In this document: one piece after another, positions 16,683 through 25,263 of the stretch
How positions within the stretch are numbered: position 1 is the first letter of the stretch
Layout of the letters: each line of letters opens with the position of its first letter
From: DATLGB01 sp963724135
GTDB lineage: Bacteria; Actinomycetota; Thermoleophilia; Solirubrobacterales; Solirubrobacteraceae
Direction: 5' to 3'
DNA: 64,000 nt
Assembly: GCA_963724135.1 (NCBI GenBank)
Contig: CAVRTA010000006.1
Location: forward strand, 496,001 to 560,000
Program-made: the position numbers and the translations under genes
Notes under the pieces: model-generated
Told to the model about the DNA's origin: nothing
The model's input: the letters and a program-made list of their open reading frames with translations, nothing else
The model's database searches: none

Positions 16683-17135
16683 TCAGACCAGGAGCCGCGT
16701 CGCGATCTCGATCACGTGCCCGTCGGGGTCGCGCAGGTACAGCGACCTGAACCCGCCGCGGTCGAAGACCTCCGAGCACTCGACGTCCTGCCCGGTGAGG
16801 TAACCGCGCCAGGCCTCGAGCTCCTCCGCCGACTCGACCGCGAGCGCGAAGTGCTGCGTCGAGCCGGTGCCGACGATGCCCGCCGGCAGGTGCGGGTACT
16901 CCATGATCGAGATCAGCCGGCCCGGCGTCCCGTCGACCGCGCCGAACCAGACGTGGCGGGTGTCGGGATCGTCGTCGGAAGGCGTGTCGCGGATGATCCC
17001 GAGCCCGAGCGTGTCGCGGTAGAACGCGATGCTGCGCTCGATGTCGCCGCTGATCAGCGTGATGTGGTGCAGCCCCGTGAGCTGCATCCGCCGGCCGGCC
17101 TCGGCCGTCACTTCTTCAGACTCGGAAGCCGACAC
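16683..17135 (-). CDS. VOC/glyoxalase-family protein
   Basis: A 150-residue protein of the vicinal oxygen chelate superfamily with two beta-alpha-beta-beta-beta modules: LTGLHHITLISGDIERSIAFY and HFALAVESAEELEAW, ending in LRDPDGHVIEIA. The metal ligands look to be His in LHHITL, His in STQHFAL and Glu in VIEIA, as in glyoxalase I or extradiol dioxygenases. The substrate cannot be told. The start is ATG 17135, or an internal ATG 17087 just before the first module. The upstream gene ends inside it by 20 bp, so they are one operon. Confidence 0.85.
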   Translation of the reverse strand: MSASESEEVTAEAGRRMQLTGLHHITLISGDIERSIAFYRDTLGLGIIRDTPSDDDPDTRHVWFGAVDGTPGRLISIMEYPHLPAGIVGTGSTQHFALAVESAEELEAWRGYLTGQDVECSEVFDRGGFRSLYLRDPDGHVIEIATRLLV

Positions 17136-17619
17136 CGGTGCGGCGCTTGAACTGGAGGCGGAAGAGGTAGAAGCCGATGCCGAACGCGGCCACCCCGGCG
17201 AACAGCGTCAGTGCGGGCGAGGCCTTCAGCAGCGCGCACAGGAAGGCGACCACGACCGCCGGCAGCGCCCCGAGCAGTGCGCTGTGCGAGCGGAAGCCCG
17301 AGAGGTGGTCGCGCAGAGCGGTGTCGAGACCCGCCAGCGAGGCGAGCGCGACGCCGAAGAGCAGCGCCAGACGGCCCTGGCGGTCCCCGCTGTTGATCAG
17401 CCCGATCACGATCAGCACGATGCCCGCCAGCACGGACAGCTCGATCAGCGGGACCGGGTGCCACGGCGGCTTGGGGCGCGCGTCGCCCTGCTCGATGAAG
17501 CGATCGATGCGGCTCTGGCCGGGCCTGCGCGGGGGCCGCATGGAGCTCGGGCGCGGGGCGGTCGGGGCGGCTGGAGCGCGCACGGGACCGTCCGCACGCT
17601 TGCGCGAACGTTTGCCCAT
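17116..17619 (-). CDS. Membrane protein with four helices, unknown function
   Basis: A 167-residue protein. The first ~50 residues are basic and proline-rich (cytoplasmic). Four hydrophobic segments follow: LIELSVLAGIVLIVIGLI, LALLFGVALASLAGL, a segment around LLGALPAVVVAFLCALL, and LTLFAGVAAFGIGFYLF. No motif is recognised. A TTG precedes the ATG start directly. It lies 7 bp after the upstream gene and overlaps the VOC gene by 20 bp. Confidence 0.75.
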   Translation of the reverse strand: MGKRSRKRADGPVRAPAAPTAPRPSSMRPPRRPGQSRIDRFIEQGDARPKPPWHPVPLIELSVLAGIVLIVIGLINSGDRQGRLALLFGVALASLAGLDTALRDHLSGFRSHSALLGALPAVVVAFLCALLKASPALTLFAGVAAFGIGFYLFRLQFKRRTGVGFRV

Positions 17620-17626
17620 CAAGTCG

Positions 17627-18121
17627 TCACGCGGTCCGGGGCCGCGGCATCCGCCACGGCCCCCAGGCTAATGGACAGCCCGAGGAGATCTTGACGTGCC
17701 ACCACCCGGCGAGCATGCCCACGAGGCCCAGCCGCGGGCGCACGTGCCAGTTCTTGCAGCCCGGCTCGCCGATGTCCTCGTTGGTGACGCGGACCCAGCG
17801 GTAGTGGCCGGGGTCGAGCAGCATCCGCTCGATCAGCACGCGGTTCTCCGCGTGGCGGTCGGCGCACGCCGTCCGCTGCGCGCGCAGCCCGGCAAGCCGG
17901 TCGGCCAGGTCGTCGCGGATCACCTCGAGCTCGCCGAGGCCGAGCAGGCGCGGACCGGCCCGGAACGGGCGGGGTTGCGTTCCCGGCACCGGCAGGCGCG
18001 GGTACACCGAGGTCGCCGCGGCGACGAGGTCGCGCTCGAGCTTGGCGATCTGATCGCGCAGCGCTCGCCTGGCGGCGGATTCGTCGACCTCGACGTGGAT
18101 GTGGCGATCCAGCAGGGCCAC
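17627..18121 (-). CDS. Conserved-looking hypothetical protein
   Basis: A 164-residue soluble protein. The N-terminal helix (RRALRDQIAKLERDL) and a second helix around LADRLAGLRAQRTACADRH suggest a helical hairpin. The C-terminal part is distinctive, with WVRVTNEDIGEPGCKNWHV and then WWHVKISSGCPL, holding cysteines that could bind metal. I do not recognise a named family. GTG start at 18121 with TAGACT 7 nt upstream, so probably leaderless. It is the first gene of a three-gene operon with the membrane protein and the VOC protein. Confidence 0.75.
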   Translation of the reverse strand: MALLDRHIHVEVDESAARRALRDQIAKLERDLVAAATSVYPRLPVPGTQPRPFRAGPRLLGLGELEVIRDDLADRLAGLRAQRTACADRHAENRVLIERMLLDPGHYRWVRVTNEDIGEPGCKNWHVRPRLGLVGMLAGWWHVKISSGCPLAWGPWRMPRPRTA

Positions 18122-18137
18122 GGGAAACAGTCTACAT

Positions 18138-18157
18138 CGGCCCCCCGGAGGGGGCCG
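18138..18157 (-). terminator. GC-rich hairpin terminator
   Basis: CGGCCCCC and GGGGGCCG form a perfect 8-bp stem around a CGGA tetraloop. It lies after the B3/4 gene and just before the promoter of the next minus-strand operon, so it separates the two units. Confidence 0.7.
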
Positions 18158-18193
18158 TTCAGATTATCTGCGGGCCGGATGCCCGCTGGGGGA

Positions 18194-18838
18194 CTACCCC
18201 TGAACGATGTCGGCCACGGTCCACAGCGCCTCGGACACGTGGATGTTGGGCACGCCCTCGACCTGGACCGAGAACAGCCGGGCGCGCTTGGTGTCGCGGG
18301 TGACGCCGTGGGTCGGCGCGACGTCGCCGAACAGGACCGCCACCGGGCCGGCAGGATCTGCCACCACCAGCCGCCCGGGCGGCAGCCAGGTCGGGTACTG
18401 CGCGCCGCGGCCGAGCTGCTCGTCGGACCGCAGGTGACGCAGCTCGAGCGGCCCCTCCAGCGTCGCGGCGTCGAGCGCCCACACCGGCACGCTCGTCTCG
18501 ATGATGGCCACGGTCAGCGCGTCGTGGTAGAGCGAGACGGAGCGGAAGTTGCCGGCCCGCAGCCGCTCGACGACCACTGCCTCTACCGGGATGCGGTCGA
18601 CGTCGGGGTCGAGCCCGATGTGACGGAAGAAGACGCGGTAGGCGTGCGGGATCGGCTTCGAGCGCAGCGCGATCGCCTGCCCGCCGCGGAAGCGGCTCGA
18701 CATGTCGCGCATCCGCTGTTTGAGCTCCTCCGGGCTCCTGCGGTCGGCGCCGGTGATGTCGAGCGACCACAGCCGCAGCCCCGGCAGCTCGGTCGCGATC
18801 TCGTCCTCGACGAGGCACTCGACCGGCTCGGCGCTCAA
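18194..18838 (-). CDS. B3/B4 tRNA-binding-domain protein
   Basis: A 214-residue protein with the B3/B4 fold known from the editing module of phenylalanyl-tRNA synthetase beta: SLDITGADRRSPEELKQRM, IALRSKPIPHAYRVFFRHIG, and VERLRAGNFRS. Free-standing versions are thought to act in editing or RNA/amino-acid binding. The start is TTG 18838, supported by a TTGA overlap with the stop of the upstream gene. It is the third gene of an operon behind an MMPL transporter and a thioredoxin-like protein, an unexpected combination. Confidence 0.82.
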   Translation of the reverse strand: MSAEPVECLVEDEIATELPGLRLWSLDITGADRRSPEELKQRMRDMSSRFRGGQAIALRSKPIPHAYRVFFRHIGLDPDVDRIPVEAVVVERLRAGNFRSVSLYHDALTVAIIETSVPVWALDAATLEGPLELRHLRSDEQLGRGAQYPTWLPPGRLVVADPAGPVAVLFGDVAPTHGVTRDTKRARLFSVQVEGVPNIHVSEALWTVADIVQG

Positions 18839-19554
18839 CCGGAGCCCCTCGTGCGGATGGCGCGGATGTCGGCCACGATCTCCGCCCTGCTCGCGGTGCC
18901 GAGCGTCGTGTCGGCCACCTCGCCGCCGCGCCTGGCGAAGGTGATCGTCGGGCAGATCGCGACCGCGAACGCGTTGGCGATGGCGCCGTCGTGGTCGTAG
19001 CCGACCGGCAGCTCCCAGCCGTGCTTGCGGATGATCGCGTTGAGGTCGTCGTGGTTGCCGCGGATCGCGACCGCCGCGAAGTTGACGTCCGGGAAGCGCG
19101 GCCGCAGCTCGTCGAGGAGGTCGATCTGGTCGATGCACTTCTGCGACGGCGCGACCAGGAACGCCAGCACGAGCGGCTTGCGCGTCAGCTCACAGGAGTT
19201 GAGCACGTCGGGCCCGCGGACGTCGCACGCCGCCGGGATCCCGTCGCGCGCGACGCGCTGGACGTTGGCGTCGCACTCCTCGTCGCCGTTGCACCTGACG
19301 TCGGCCAGCGCCAGCGGCGCCGCGAACGGGGGCAGGGGCTGCCCGGCCGGGACGCCGCGGGAGCCGGTGCCCTCGGTGCGGATGCTGTTGACCGTGACAT
19401 AGACCAGGACCATGCCGATGACGAGCACCGCGATCCACGTGGCGCTCGACGGGGCGGCGCGCCGGCGCGGCGGCGCCTCGGGCCGGCGCGCCGGCTCCGG
19501 TGGCGGCTCGGGCGGAGGCGCGTCGCCGCGGCGGCCGAACGGTCCCTCGGTCAC
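18835..19554 (-). CDS. Membrane-anchored thioredoxin-like protein lacking CxxC
   Basis: A 239-residue protein with a proline/arginine-rich cytoplasmic start, one membrane helix (WIAVLVIGMVLVYVTV, ~41-56) and an extracytoplasmic thioredoxin/TlpA-like domain. In TlpA-type proteins the redox site WCxxC lies after the strand LVLAFLVA; here the sequence is APSQKC, with only one cysteine. Other cysteines occur earlier (RCNGDEECD, ACDV, SCEL), as in a possible disulfide-rich insert. The GTG start overlaps the transporter stop in GTGA. A non-catalytic or single-Cys redox partner is inferred. Confidence 0.78.
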   Translation of the reverse strand: MTEGPFGRRGDAPPPEPPPEPARRPEAPPRRRAAPSSATWIAVLVIGMVLVYVTVNSIRTEGTGSRGVPAGQPLPPFAAPLALADVRCNGDEECDANVQRVARDGIPAACDVRGPDVLNSCELTRKPLVLAFLVAPSQKCIDQIDLLDELRPRFPDVNFAAVAIRGNHDDLNAIIRKHGWELPVGYDHDGAIANAFAVAICPTITFARRGGEVADTTLGTASRAEIVADIRAIRTRGSG

Positions 19555-22145
19555 GCCGGGACGACCTCGGGCCGGCGCACCGGCGCCCTGCGGCGTTCCG
19601 CGAGAGCCAGGACGGCAGGTAGGACGGCGAGGACGCCGAGCAGCGAGACGGATAGGTCAACGACAGTTACACGCCCGAAGTCCTTGAGCATCTGGACGTC
19701 GGAGAAGGCGAGCACGGCGAAGCCGGCGATGGCGGTGACGCCGGAGGCGAGCACCGCCGCACCGGTCGTCGCGTAGGTGCGCTCGAGCGCGTCGGGGACG
19801 CTCAGCCCGGCGTCGCGCTCCTCGCGGAAGCGGGCCACCAGCAGCACCGCGAACTCCGTCGAGATCGCGATTACCAGTGCGCCGAGCGTCGCCGACATCG
19901 GGTTCAGCGGCACGCCGAGCGCCCACAGCACGAGCGCCGACCAGCCGGTCGCCAGCGCGATCGGCACGAGCGGGATCCAGGCCCGCTCCCAGCGCCGGTA
20001 GACGAGCAGCAGGGCGGCCGCGACGAGCACCAGCCCGGCGAGCAGCGTGCCGAGACGACGGCCCGGGTCGGTGAGCTTGCCGTTCGCCTCCGCCGCGAGC
20101 ACGGGGAGACCGGCGAGGCGCGCGGTCACGCCGTCGGGCGGGCGCATCTCCTCGCGCATGATGTCAAGCACCTCCTCCTGGCGATCCAGCGGCAGCAGCT
20201 TGATCCCGAAGCTCATCACGGCCGCCGTGCGGTCGGGCGTGATGACCGCCTGCGAGAAGTAGGCGGGCACCGCGTCGAGCAGCGCGCGGATGCGCGCCTG
20301 GTCGGCGCTTGCCTCGGGAGTGCGGAACAGGTCGGTCAGCGAGACCGCCGGGCACAGCTCGGCCTCGCCGCAGCCGTTCGAGGACGAGTACGAGAAGCGC
20401 TTCTGCAGCCGCTCCTGGTAGGAGCGCATCCAGCCCACGACCTCGGGCTCGGTGAGGTCCTCGGCCGACACGAGGACGTCGACCGCCCCCGCGATGTTGG
20501 TCTCCTCCTGGAGCGCGAGCACATCGCGCACCGCCGGCAGATCGCGCGGGACGAGCTCGGTGATGTCGGAGACCACCTCGGTCCTGGAGTCGACGACCCA
20601 GCCGCCGGTGGCGAGCACCGCGCCGAGCGCGAGCACGAGCACGGGGCGGCGTAGCGCGGTGCCGGTGACCGAGCGCCCGGCCCGGCGGGCGCCGCGCCCC
20701 AGCGCTCCCGCGGGACCCGCGAGCGGTCGCGCCAGCAGCCCGAACAGGTCACCCGCGCCGCGCAGCGACGCGGCCAGCCGCCCCTCCCCGCGCCGGCGCG
20801 AGAGCGCCGCGAGCGCCGCCGTGCCCGCCGACAGCGCGAAGAAGTAGGACAGGACCACGCCGGCCATCAGCACGAGCCCGAAGCCGCGCACCATCGGCAC
20901 CGGGGACAGCAGCAGCACGGCGAAGCCGGCGACCGTCGCCAGCACGGCGGTCCCGATCGTCGGCAGCGCGAGGCGCGCGGTGCGGTTGAGGCCGTCCTCT
21001 TCCAGCCGCGCCTGGTACTGGATCGCGTAGTCGACGCCGAGCCCGAGCAGCACCGGCAGCACGGCGATCGAGGCCAGCGTCAGCCGCGCGCCGAGCAGCG
21101 ACATCAGCCCGAACACGGTGCCCGCCGCGCCGAGCGCGACCGCCAGCGGCAGCATCCGGTAGCGCCGGCGCCGGAACACCAGCGGCAGCACCAGCGCCAT
21201 CATCAGCAGTCCACCGACCAGCAGCCCACGCAGCGAGTCCGACAGCGACCGCGTGACGTCGCTGACGACCACCGGCGCGCCCGACACGAGATACGAGCCG
21301 TTCTTGAGCTTGAAGCGCGGCATCGCGACGGCCTCGCGCACGAGCGCGATCGCCTGGTCGCGCTCGACGTCGGAGAGCCCGGGCTTCAGCCGCACCTGGA
21401 CGAGCGCCGACCGGGAGTTCGGGAACAGGTACGCGAAGCGCGCCTTGGGGACGTACAGACCGCGCGTCGCGTCGAACACGAGCGAGTACACGAAATCCGG
21501 GTTGTCGATCGACGGGTTGGCTGCGCTCGTCGAGAGGCCGTAGCGGGTGGCGATCTGCAGCAGTTGCTGGGTGAACTGCGCACTGACGGCGCCGGCGGCC
21601 GCCTCGCCGGCCTGGCGGATTCCCGCCGCCGAAGCCCCCTGCCGGCGCGCCTGCCGGCGCGCGGCTCTCGCCGCCTCCTGGGCCTGCACCTGCGCGCCCC
21701 GGATCTGTGCCTGCAGCTGCGTCGCGATCTCGCTGACCGCGGAGTTGATGAAGGTGCCCGGCCCGTAGACGACCTGCGCCGGCTTGGTCTGCGCCAGCCG
21801 CCCGCATGGCCCATCCGGCCCGCCGGGGGCCTCGACGTTGTCGGGCTTGTTGCCGCTCAGGCAGCCCTCGAGCCCGATCAGCCGCCCGAGGTCGGAGGTG
21901 AGGACGAGGTCCTTGAGATCGCCGCGCACGAGCACGACCACCGCGTCGTCGCCGAACTGCTCGTGGAGTGCCTCGGTGGCCTTGAAGCTCTCCGTGCCGC
22001 GGCCGACCAGGGTGTCGGTCGCCGCGGAGGGCTCGAGCCGCAGCGCGAGCAGCGCGCCGAACGCCGCGACGAGCGACGCCACCAGCAGCACCCTCCCCGG
22101 GCGGCGCGCAGCCGCCCGGACGACAACCTCGAGCCGCCGCTTCAT
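19551..22145 (-). CDS. MMPL/RND-family lipid transporter
   Basis: An 864-residue RND-superfamily protein of the MMPL/HpnN type. An N-terminal helix is followed by a large extracytoplasmic loop (~50-300) with an alanine- and glutamine-rich helix. A first set of helices follows, with VLLGLGVDYAIQYQARLEEDG. A second half repeats this arrangement (GALVIAISTEFAVLLVARFREERD). Such proteins export lipids across the cell envelope. TAACCT lies 9 nt before the ATG. It heads an operon with the thioredoxin-like and B3/4 genes. The substrate is unknown. Confidence 0.88.
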   Translation of the reverse strand: MKRRLEVVVRAAARRPGRVLLVASLVAAFGALLALRLEPSAATDTLVGRGTESFKATEALHEQFGDDAVVVLVRGDLKDLVLTSDLGRLIGLEGCLSGNKPDNVEAPGGPDGPCGRLAQTKPAQVVYGPGTFINSAVSEIATQLQAQIRGAQVQAQEAARAARRQARRQGASAAGIRQAGEAAAGAVSAQFTQQLLQIATRYGLSTSAANPSIDNPDFVYSLVFDATRGLYVPKARFAYLFPNSRSALVQVRLKPGLSDVERDQAIALVREAVAMPRFKLKNGSYLVSGAPVVVSDVTRSLSDSLRGLLVGGLLMMALVLPLVFRRRRYRMLPLAVALGAAGTVFGLMSLLGARLTLASIAVLPVLLGLGVDYAIQYQARLEEDGLNRTARLALPTIGTAVLATVAGFAVLLLSPVPMVRGFGLVLMAGVVLSYFFALSAGTAALAALSRRRGEGRLAASLRGAGDLFGLLARPLAGPAGALGRGARRAGRSVTGTALRRPVLVLALGAVLATGGWVVDSRTEVVSDITELVPRDLPAVRDVLALQEETNIAGAVDVLVSAEDLTEPEVVGWMRSYQERLQKRFSYSSSNGCGEAELCPAVSLTDLFRTPEASADQARIRALLDAVPAYFSQAVITPDRTAAVMSFGIKLLPLDRQEEVLDIMREEMRPPDGVTARLAGLPVLAAEANGKLTDPGRRLGTLLAGLVLVAAALLLVYRRWERAWIPLVPIALATGWSALVLWALGVPLNPMSATLGALVIAISTEFAVLLVARFREERDAGLSVPDALERTYATTGAAVLASGVTAIAGFAVLAFSDVQMLKDFGRVTVVDLSVSLLGVLAVLPAVLALAERRRAPVRRPEVVPA

Positions 22146-22181
22146 CAGGTGAGGAGGTTAGGGCGGCCGTGTCAAACTCCG

Positions 22182-23678
22182 ATGGTGCTGCGGTTAGCGG
22201 TGATGCTCGCGCTTCTCCTGCCCTCCGGGCCGGACGACCTGACCGTCACCCGCTCGGAGCAGCTGTCGGAGCGCCTCGTCGAGTACGGCTTCACCACGCC
22301 GGCGCTGTCCGGGGAGACGAACGTCCGCGTGCTGTTGCCCGCCGGCTACACCGCGCACCCGGAGCGGCGCTACCCGGTCCTGTACCTGCTGCACGGCTGC
22401 TGCGACTTCGACGTGGCCGGGTCACAGGCGTGGACCGTCCACGGCGAGGCCGAGCAGGCCACCGCCGAGCTGCCGCTGATCGTCGTCATGCCCGACGGCG
22501 GCCGGGGCGGCTTCTACTCCGACTGGCACCGCAACGGACTCGGCGGGACGCCGATGTGGGAGACCTACCACCTCGACCAGCTGGTGCCGTGGATCGACCG
22601 CCACTTCCGCACCCGCGCCGAGCGCGGCGGCCGGGTCATCGCGGGCCTGTCGATGGGCGGCTTCGGGGCGCTCACCTACGCGGGAACGCACCCCGACCGC
22701 TTCGTCGCCGCCGCCAGCTTCTCCGGCGCCGTCGACACCAACCAGATCGCCGAGGTCGTCGAGGCGCTCAGCGGCCTCGACGGCGGCACGCCGGGCTCGG
22801 TCTGGGGCCTGCGGGCGAGCGAGGAGATCCGCTGGCGCACGGCCAACCCGTGGGACATCGCCGAGAACCTGCGCGGCCTGCACCTGACCCTGCGGACGGG
22901 CAACGGCGAGCCGGGCCCCTACGACGATCCCAACTCGGGCACCGATCCGCTCGAGGCGAGCGTCCATGCCCAGACCGTGGCGCTGCACCAGAAGCTCACC
23001 CGGCTGCGCATCCCGCACGTCTTCGACGATTACGGCCCGGGCCACCACGTCTGGGAGTACTGGGCGCGCGATCTCAAGCAGACGCTGCCGGACCTCATGC
23101 GGACGCTCGACGACCCGCCCCGGCCCCCGGCGCGCGTGACCCACACGACCGCTGCGCCCGAGTACGACGTCTACGGCTGGCGCGTCGAGATCGACCGCCC
23201 GGTGCTTGAGTTCAGCCGCCTCGAGGACGCCGGGCGCCGCGGGTTCACGCTCGCCGGCAGCGGCGCCGCGACGGTGACGACGCCGCCGCGCTACCGCGCC
23301 GCCGAGGTCGCGGTCTCGAGCGGCGCGCCGCGGACCGTTCGCGCGTCGGGACGGCGCCTGCGCATCGAGGTGCCGCTCGGCGAGGCCAACGGCGGGCAGC
23401 AGTACCGGGCCGGCGTGACCACCGCCATCACGGAGAGGCGGGTGCGCATCACGCCGTGCCTGCTGCGCGCGGCTGTCCGCATCCGGCTGCCGCGCGGGCT
23501 CGCGCGCGCCCGCGCGCGCGTGAACGGCCGGCGCACCCGGATCGCCAACCGCCGCGTCCGGGCGCGGCTTGCACCCGGCAGGCGGACGCGGGTCGTCGTC
23601 CGGGCGCGCGGCTACGTGCTCCGGCGCAGCTTCCGCCGCTGCGCCCAGGGGCCATCGTCACGAGCGGGCGCGCGCTGA
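22182..23678 (+). CDS. Secreted esterase (antigen 85 / esterase D superfamily)
   Basis: A 498-residue secreted alpha/beta hydrolase. A short Sec signal is followed by the esterase fold: VLYLLHGCCDF for the oxyanion turn, the nucleophile elbow GLSMGGFGAL, and a C-terminal histidine in GPGHHVWEYW. These are features of the antigen 85/esterase D family (PF00756), which act on trehalose mycolates or other esters. Mycolates are unlikely here. After the hydrolase domain (~residue 310) comes a ~180-residue beta-rich arginine-rich tail. The tail overlaps the start region of the CapA-like gene. ATG 22182, divergent from the MMPL gene. Confidence 0.87.
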   Translation: MVLRLAVMLALLLPSGPDDLTVTRSEQLSERLVEYGFTTPALSGETNVRVLLPAGYTAHPERRYPVLYLLHGCCDFDVAGSQAWTVHGEAEQATAELPLIVVMPDGGRGGFYSDWHRNGLGGTPMWETYHLDQLVPWIDRHFRTRAERGGRVIAGLSMGGFGALTYAGTHPDRFVAAASFSGAVDTNQIAEVVEALSGLDGGTPGSVWGLRASEEIRWRTANPWDIAENLRGLHLTLRTGNGEPGPYDDPNSGTDPLEASVHAQTVALHQKLTRLRIPHVFDDYGPGHHVWEYWARDLKQTLPDLMRTLDDPPRPPARVTHTTAAPEYDVYGWRVEIDRPVLEFSRLEDAGRRGFTLAGSGAATVTTPPRYRAAEVAVSSGAPRTVRASGRRLRIEVPLGEANGGQQYRAGVTTAITERRVRITPCLLRAAVRIRLPRGLARARARVNGRRTRIANRRVRARLAPGRRTRVVVRARGYVLRRSFRRCAQGPSSRAGAR

Positions 23679-24811
23679 GCGGGCGGTCCCACCCGTGCCG
23701 GATCGCGGCGATCGCCCTTGCGCTGCTGCCCGCCGGCGCTGAGGCGCAGGCGCCGAGCGTCAGCGTCCCGCGTGCCGTCGCGCCCGGCGCGCGCTATCAC
23801 GTCCGTCTGCACGGGATCCGGCTGCCGGCGCGGCTGGAAGTGGGCGGGCGCGTCCGGATCGCGCGGCGCGCGAGCGTGCGGCTGCGCGCACCGAGGCGAC
23901 CCGCCCGGCTCCGGGTTCGGGTGAGGGGCGGCGACGGGGCACGAGCGCCGGTGGCCCGCCTGCGCGTGCGCTGGCTGCGACTCGCGGCGGTCGGCGACAT
24001 CAATCTCGGCGACGGCCCCGGCGCAGCGATCGCCGCCCACGGCCCGGGCTATCCGTGGCGCAGCGTCGGCCGCCCGCTGCGCCGCGCCGACATCGCGTTC
24101 GGCAACCTCGAGTGCGCGGTCAGCCGCCGCGGAACGCCGGTCCCGAAGGAGTTCAACTTCCGCGGCCGCCCGTCTTCCCTGCGCGCGGCGGCGCGGCGCG
24201 GCGGGCTCGACGTGGTCAACCTCGCCAACAACCACGCCGGCGACTTCGGCGACGTGGCGCTGATGGACACGCTGCGCTGGGCACACCGCTTCGGGATCGC
24301 GACCGTCGGCGCGGGCCGCGACGCCGCGCGCGCCTACCGGCCGCGCATCGTGCGCCGGCTCGGCCTGCGCGTCGCCTTCGTCGGCTTCTCGACGATCCTG
24401 CCCTTCGAGTTCCAGGCCGGCGCGGGCGACCCCGGCACCGCCTGGGGGCACCCGGACCGCGTCGCGCGCTCGGTCCGCCGCGCGCGCCGCCGCGCCGACG
24501 TCGTGATCGCCACGTTCCACTGGGGGATCGAGCGCGACTTCGCGCCGGACGCCCGCGAGCGCGCCCTCGCCCGCGTCGCGCTCGCCGCCGGAGCCGACGC
24601 GATCGTCGCCGCGCATCCTCATGTCCTGCAGCCGATCGACCGCCGCCGGCGCAAGGTCGTCGCCTGGAGCCTGGGCAACTTCGTCTTCTCGGCCAACTCG
24701 CCGGGCACCGAGGCGACGGGGATCCTGCACCTGCGCGTCGGCGCCCGGCGCGTGACCTACCGGCGCTTTCAGCGCGCGACGATCGTGGGCAGCCGGCCGG
24801 TGTTGTCGTAG
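23675..24811 (+). CDS. CapA-family metallophosphoesterase-like protein, probable CTG start
   Basis: A secreted CapA/PgsA-like protein (~378 residues). Motifs of the metallophosphoesterase fold are visible: AVGDINLGDG, FGNLECAVS, VVNLANNHAGDFG, VIATFHWGIE and VAAHPHVLQP. In CapA they accompany poly-gamma-glutamate or capsule export. A good signal peptide (SGRSHPCRIAAIALALLPAG then AEAQA) directly follows CTG 23675, which overlaps the upstream stop as CTGA. No ATG/GTG/TTG is in frame between 23456 and the signal. The GTG at 23456 would put ~73 unlikely arginine-rich residues in front of the signal. I prefer CTG. Confidence 0.8.
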   Translation: MSGRSHPCRIAAIALALLPAGAEAQAPSVSVPRAVAPGARYHVRLHGIRLPARLEVGGRVRIARRASVRLRAPRRPARLRVRVRGGDGARAPVARLRVRWLRLAAVGDINLGDGPGAAIAAHGPGYPWRSVGRPLRRADIAFGNLECAVSRRGTPVPKEFNFRGRPSSLRAAARRGGLDVVNLANNHAGDFGDVALMDTLRWAHRFGIATVGAGRDAARAYRPRIVRRLGLRVAFVGFSTILPFEFQAGAGDPGTAWGHPDRVARSVRRARRRADVVIATFHWGIERDFAPDARERALARVALAAGADAIVAAHPHVLQPIDRRRRKVVAWSLGNFVFSANSPGTEATGILHLRVGARRVTYRRFQRATIVGSRPVLS

Positions 24812-24827
24812 GCCGGCTGATCCGGCC
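24811..24827. terminator. Bidirectional hairpin terminator
   Basis: GGCCGG and CCGGCC (24811-24816, 24822-24827) pair around a 5-nt loop. It starts at the last base of the CapA-like stop and ends before the stop of the convergent gene. Confidence 0.55.
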
Positions 24828-24831
24828 CGCG

Positions 24832-25263
24832 CTACGGCCCGCGCTCCCCGCGCGCGGTCTCGATCGCCGCGATCCAGGCGGCGTTGTCGCTCGTGAAGAA
24901 CGCGAGCTCGCCCTGTGTCGTCTCGACGACGAGGTGGACGTGGCCGCCCGTGCGCGAGCCGCGGAACCACTTCTCCTCGCGCAGGCCGGTGATCTCGCTG
25001 AGGGGGACGGCGACGCTCTTGCCGACCAGGATGCGGAAGACGAGCCGGTCGCGGGTCAGCGCCAGGTAGCCGTTGCCCTTGACGCGCGGGTAGGGGCCTG
25101 AGCCGCTGCGGTAGAGCGCCTGCTCGGGGCCGCGGATCGCGGGCTCGGTCGTCAGCTCGGCGCTGAGAGCGTCACGGGTGCCCGCCGCCCGGCGGCGGAG
25201 CCAGGCGATGAGCAGTACGAAGGCGATCGCCACGGCCGCGAGGGAGATCAGCAGCGCGGTCAC
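24832..25263 (-). CDS. Membrane-anchored PH-like domain protein
   Basis: A 143-residue protein with an N-terminal membrane helix (ALLISLAAVAIAFVLLIAWL) and a C-terminal domain of mainly beta-strands. The pattern GNGYLALTRDRLVFRILVGK, VPLSEITGLREE and a final helix SDNAAWIAAIE resembles bacterial PH-like/GRAM domains. GTG start, with GTGA overlapping the phosphatase stop. It is the last gene of the Mla-type operon; a membrane-lipid-sensing role would fit but is inferred. Confidence 0.72.
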   Translation of the reverse strand: MTALLISLAAVAIAFVLLIAWLRRRAAGTRDALSAELTTEPAIRGPEQALYRSGSGPYPRVKGNGYLALTRDRLVFRILVGKSVAVPLSEITGLREEKWFRGSRTGGHVHLVVETTQGELAFFTSDNAAWIAAIETARGERGP

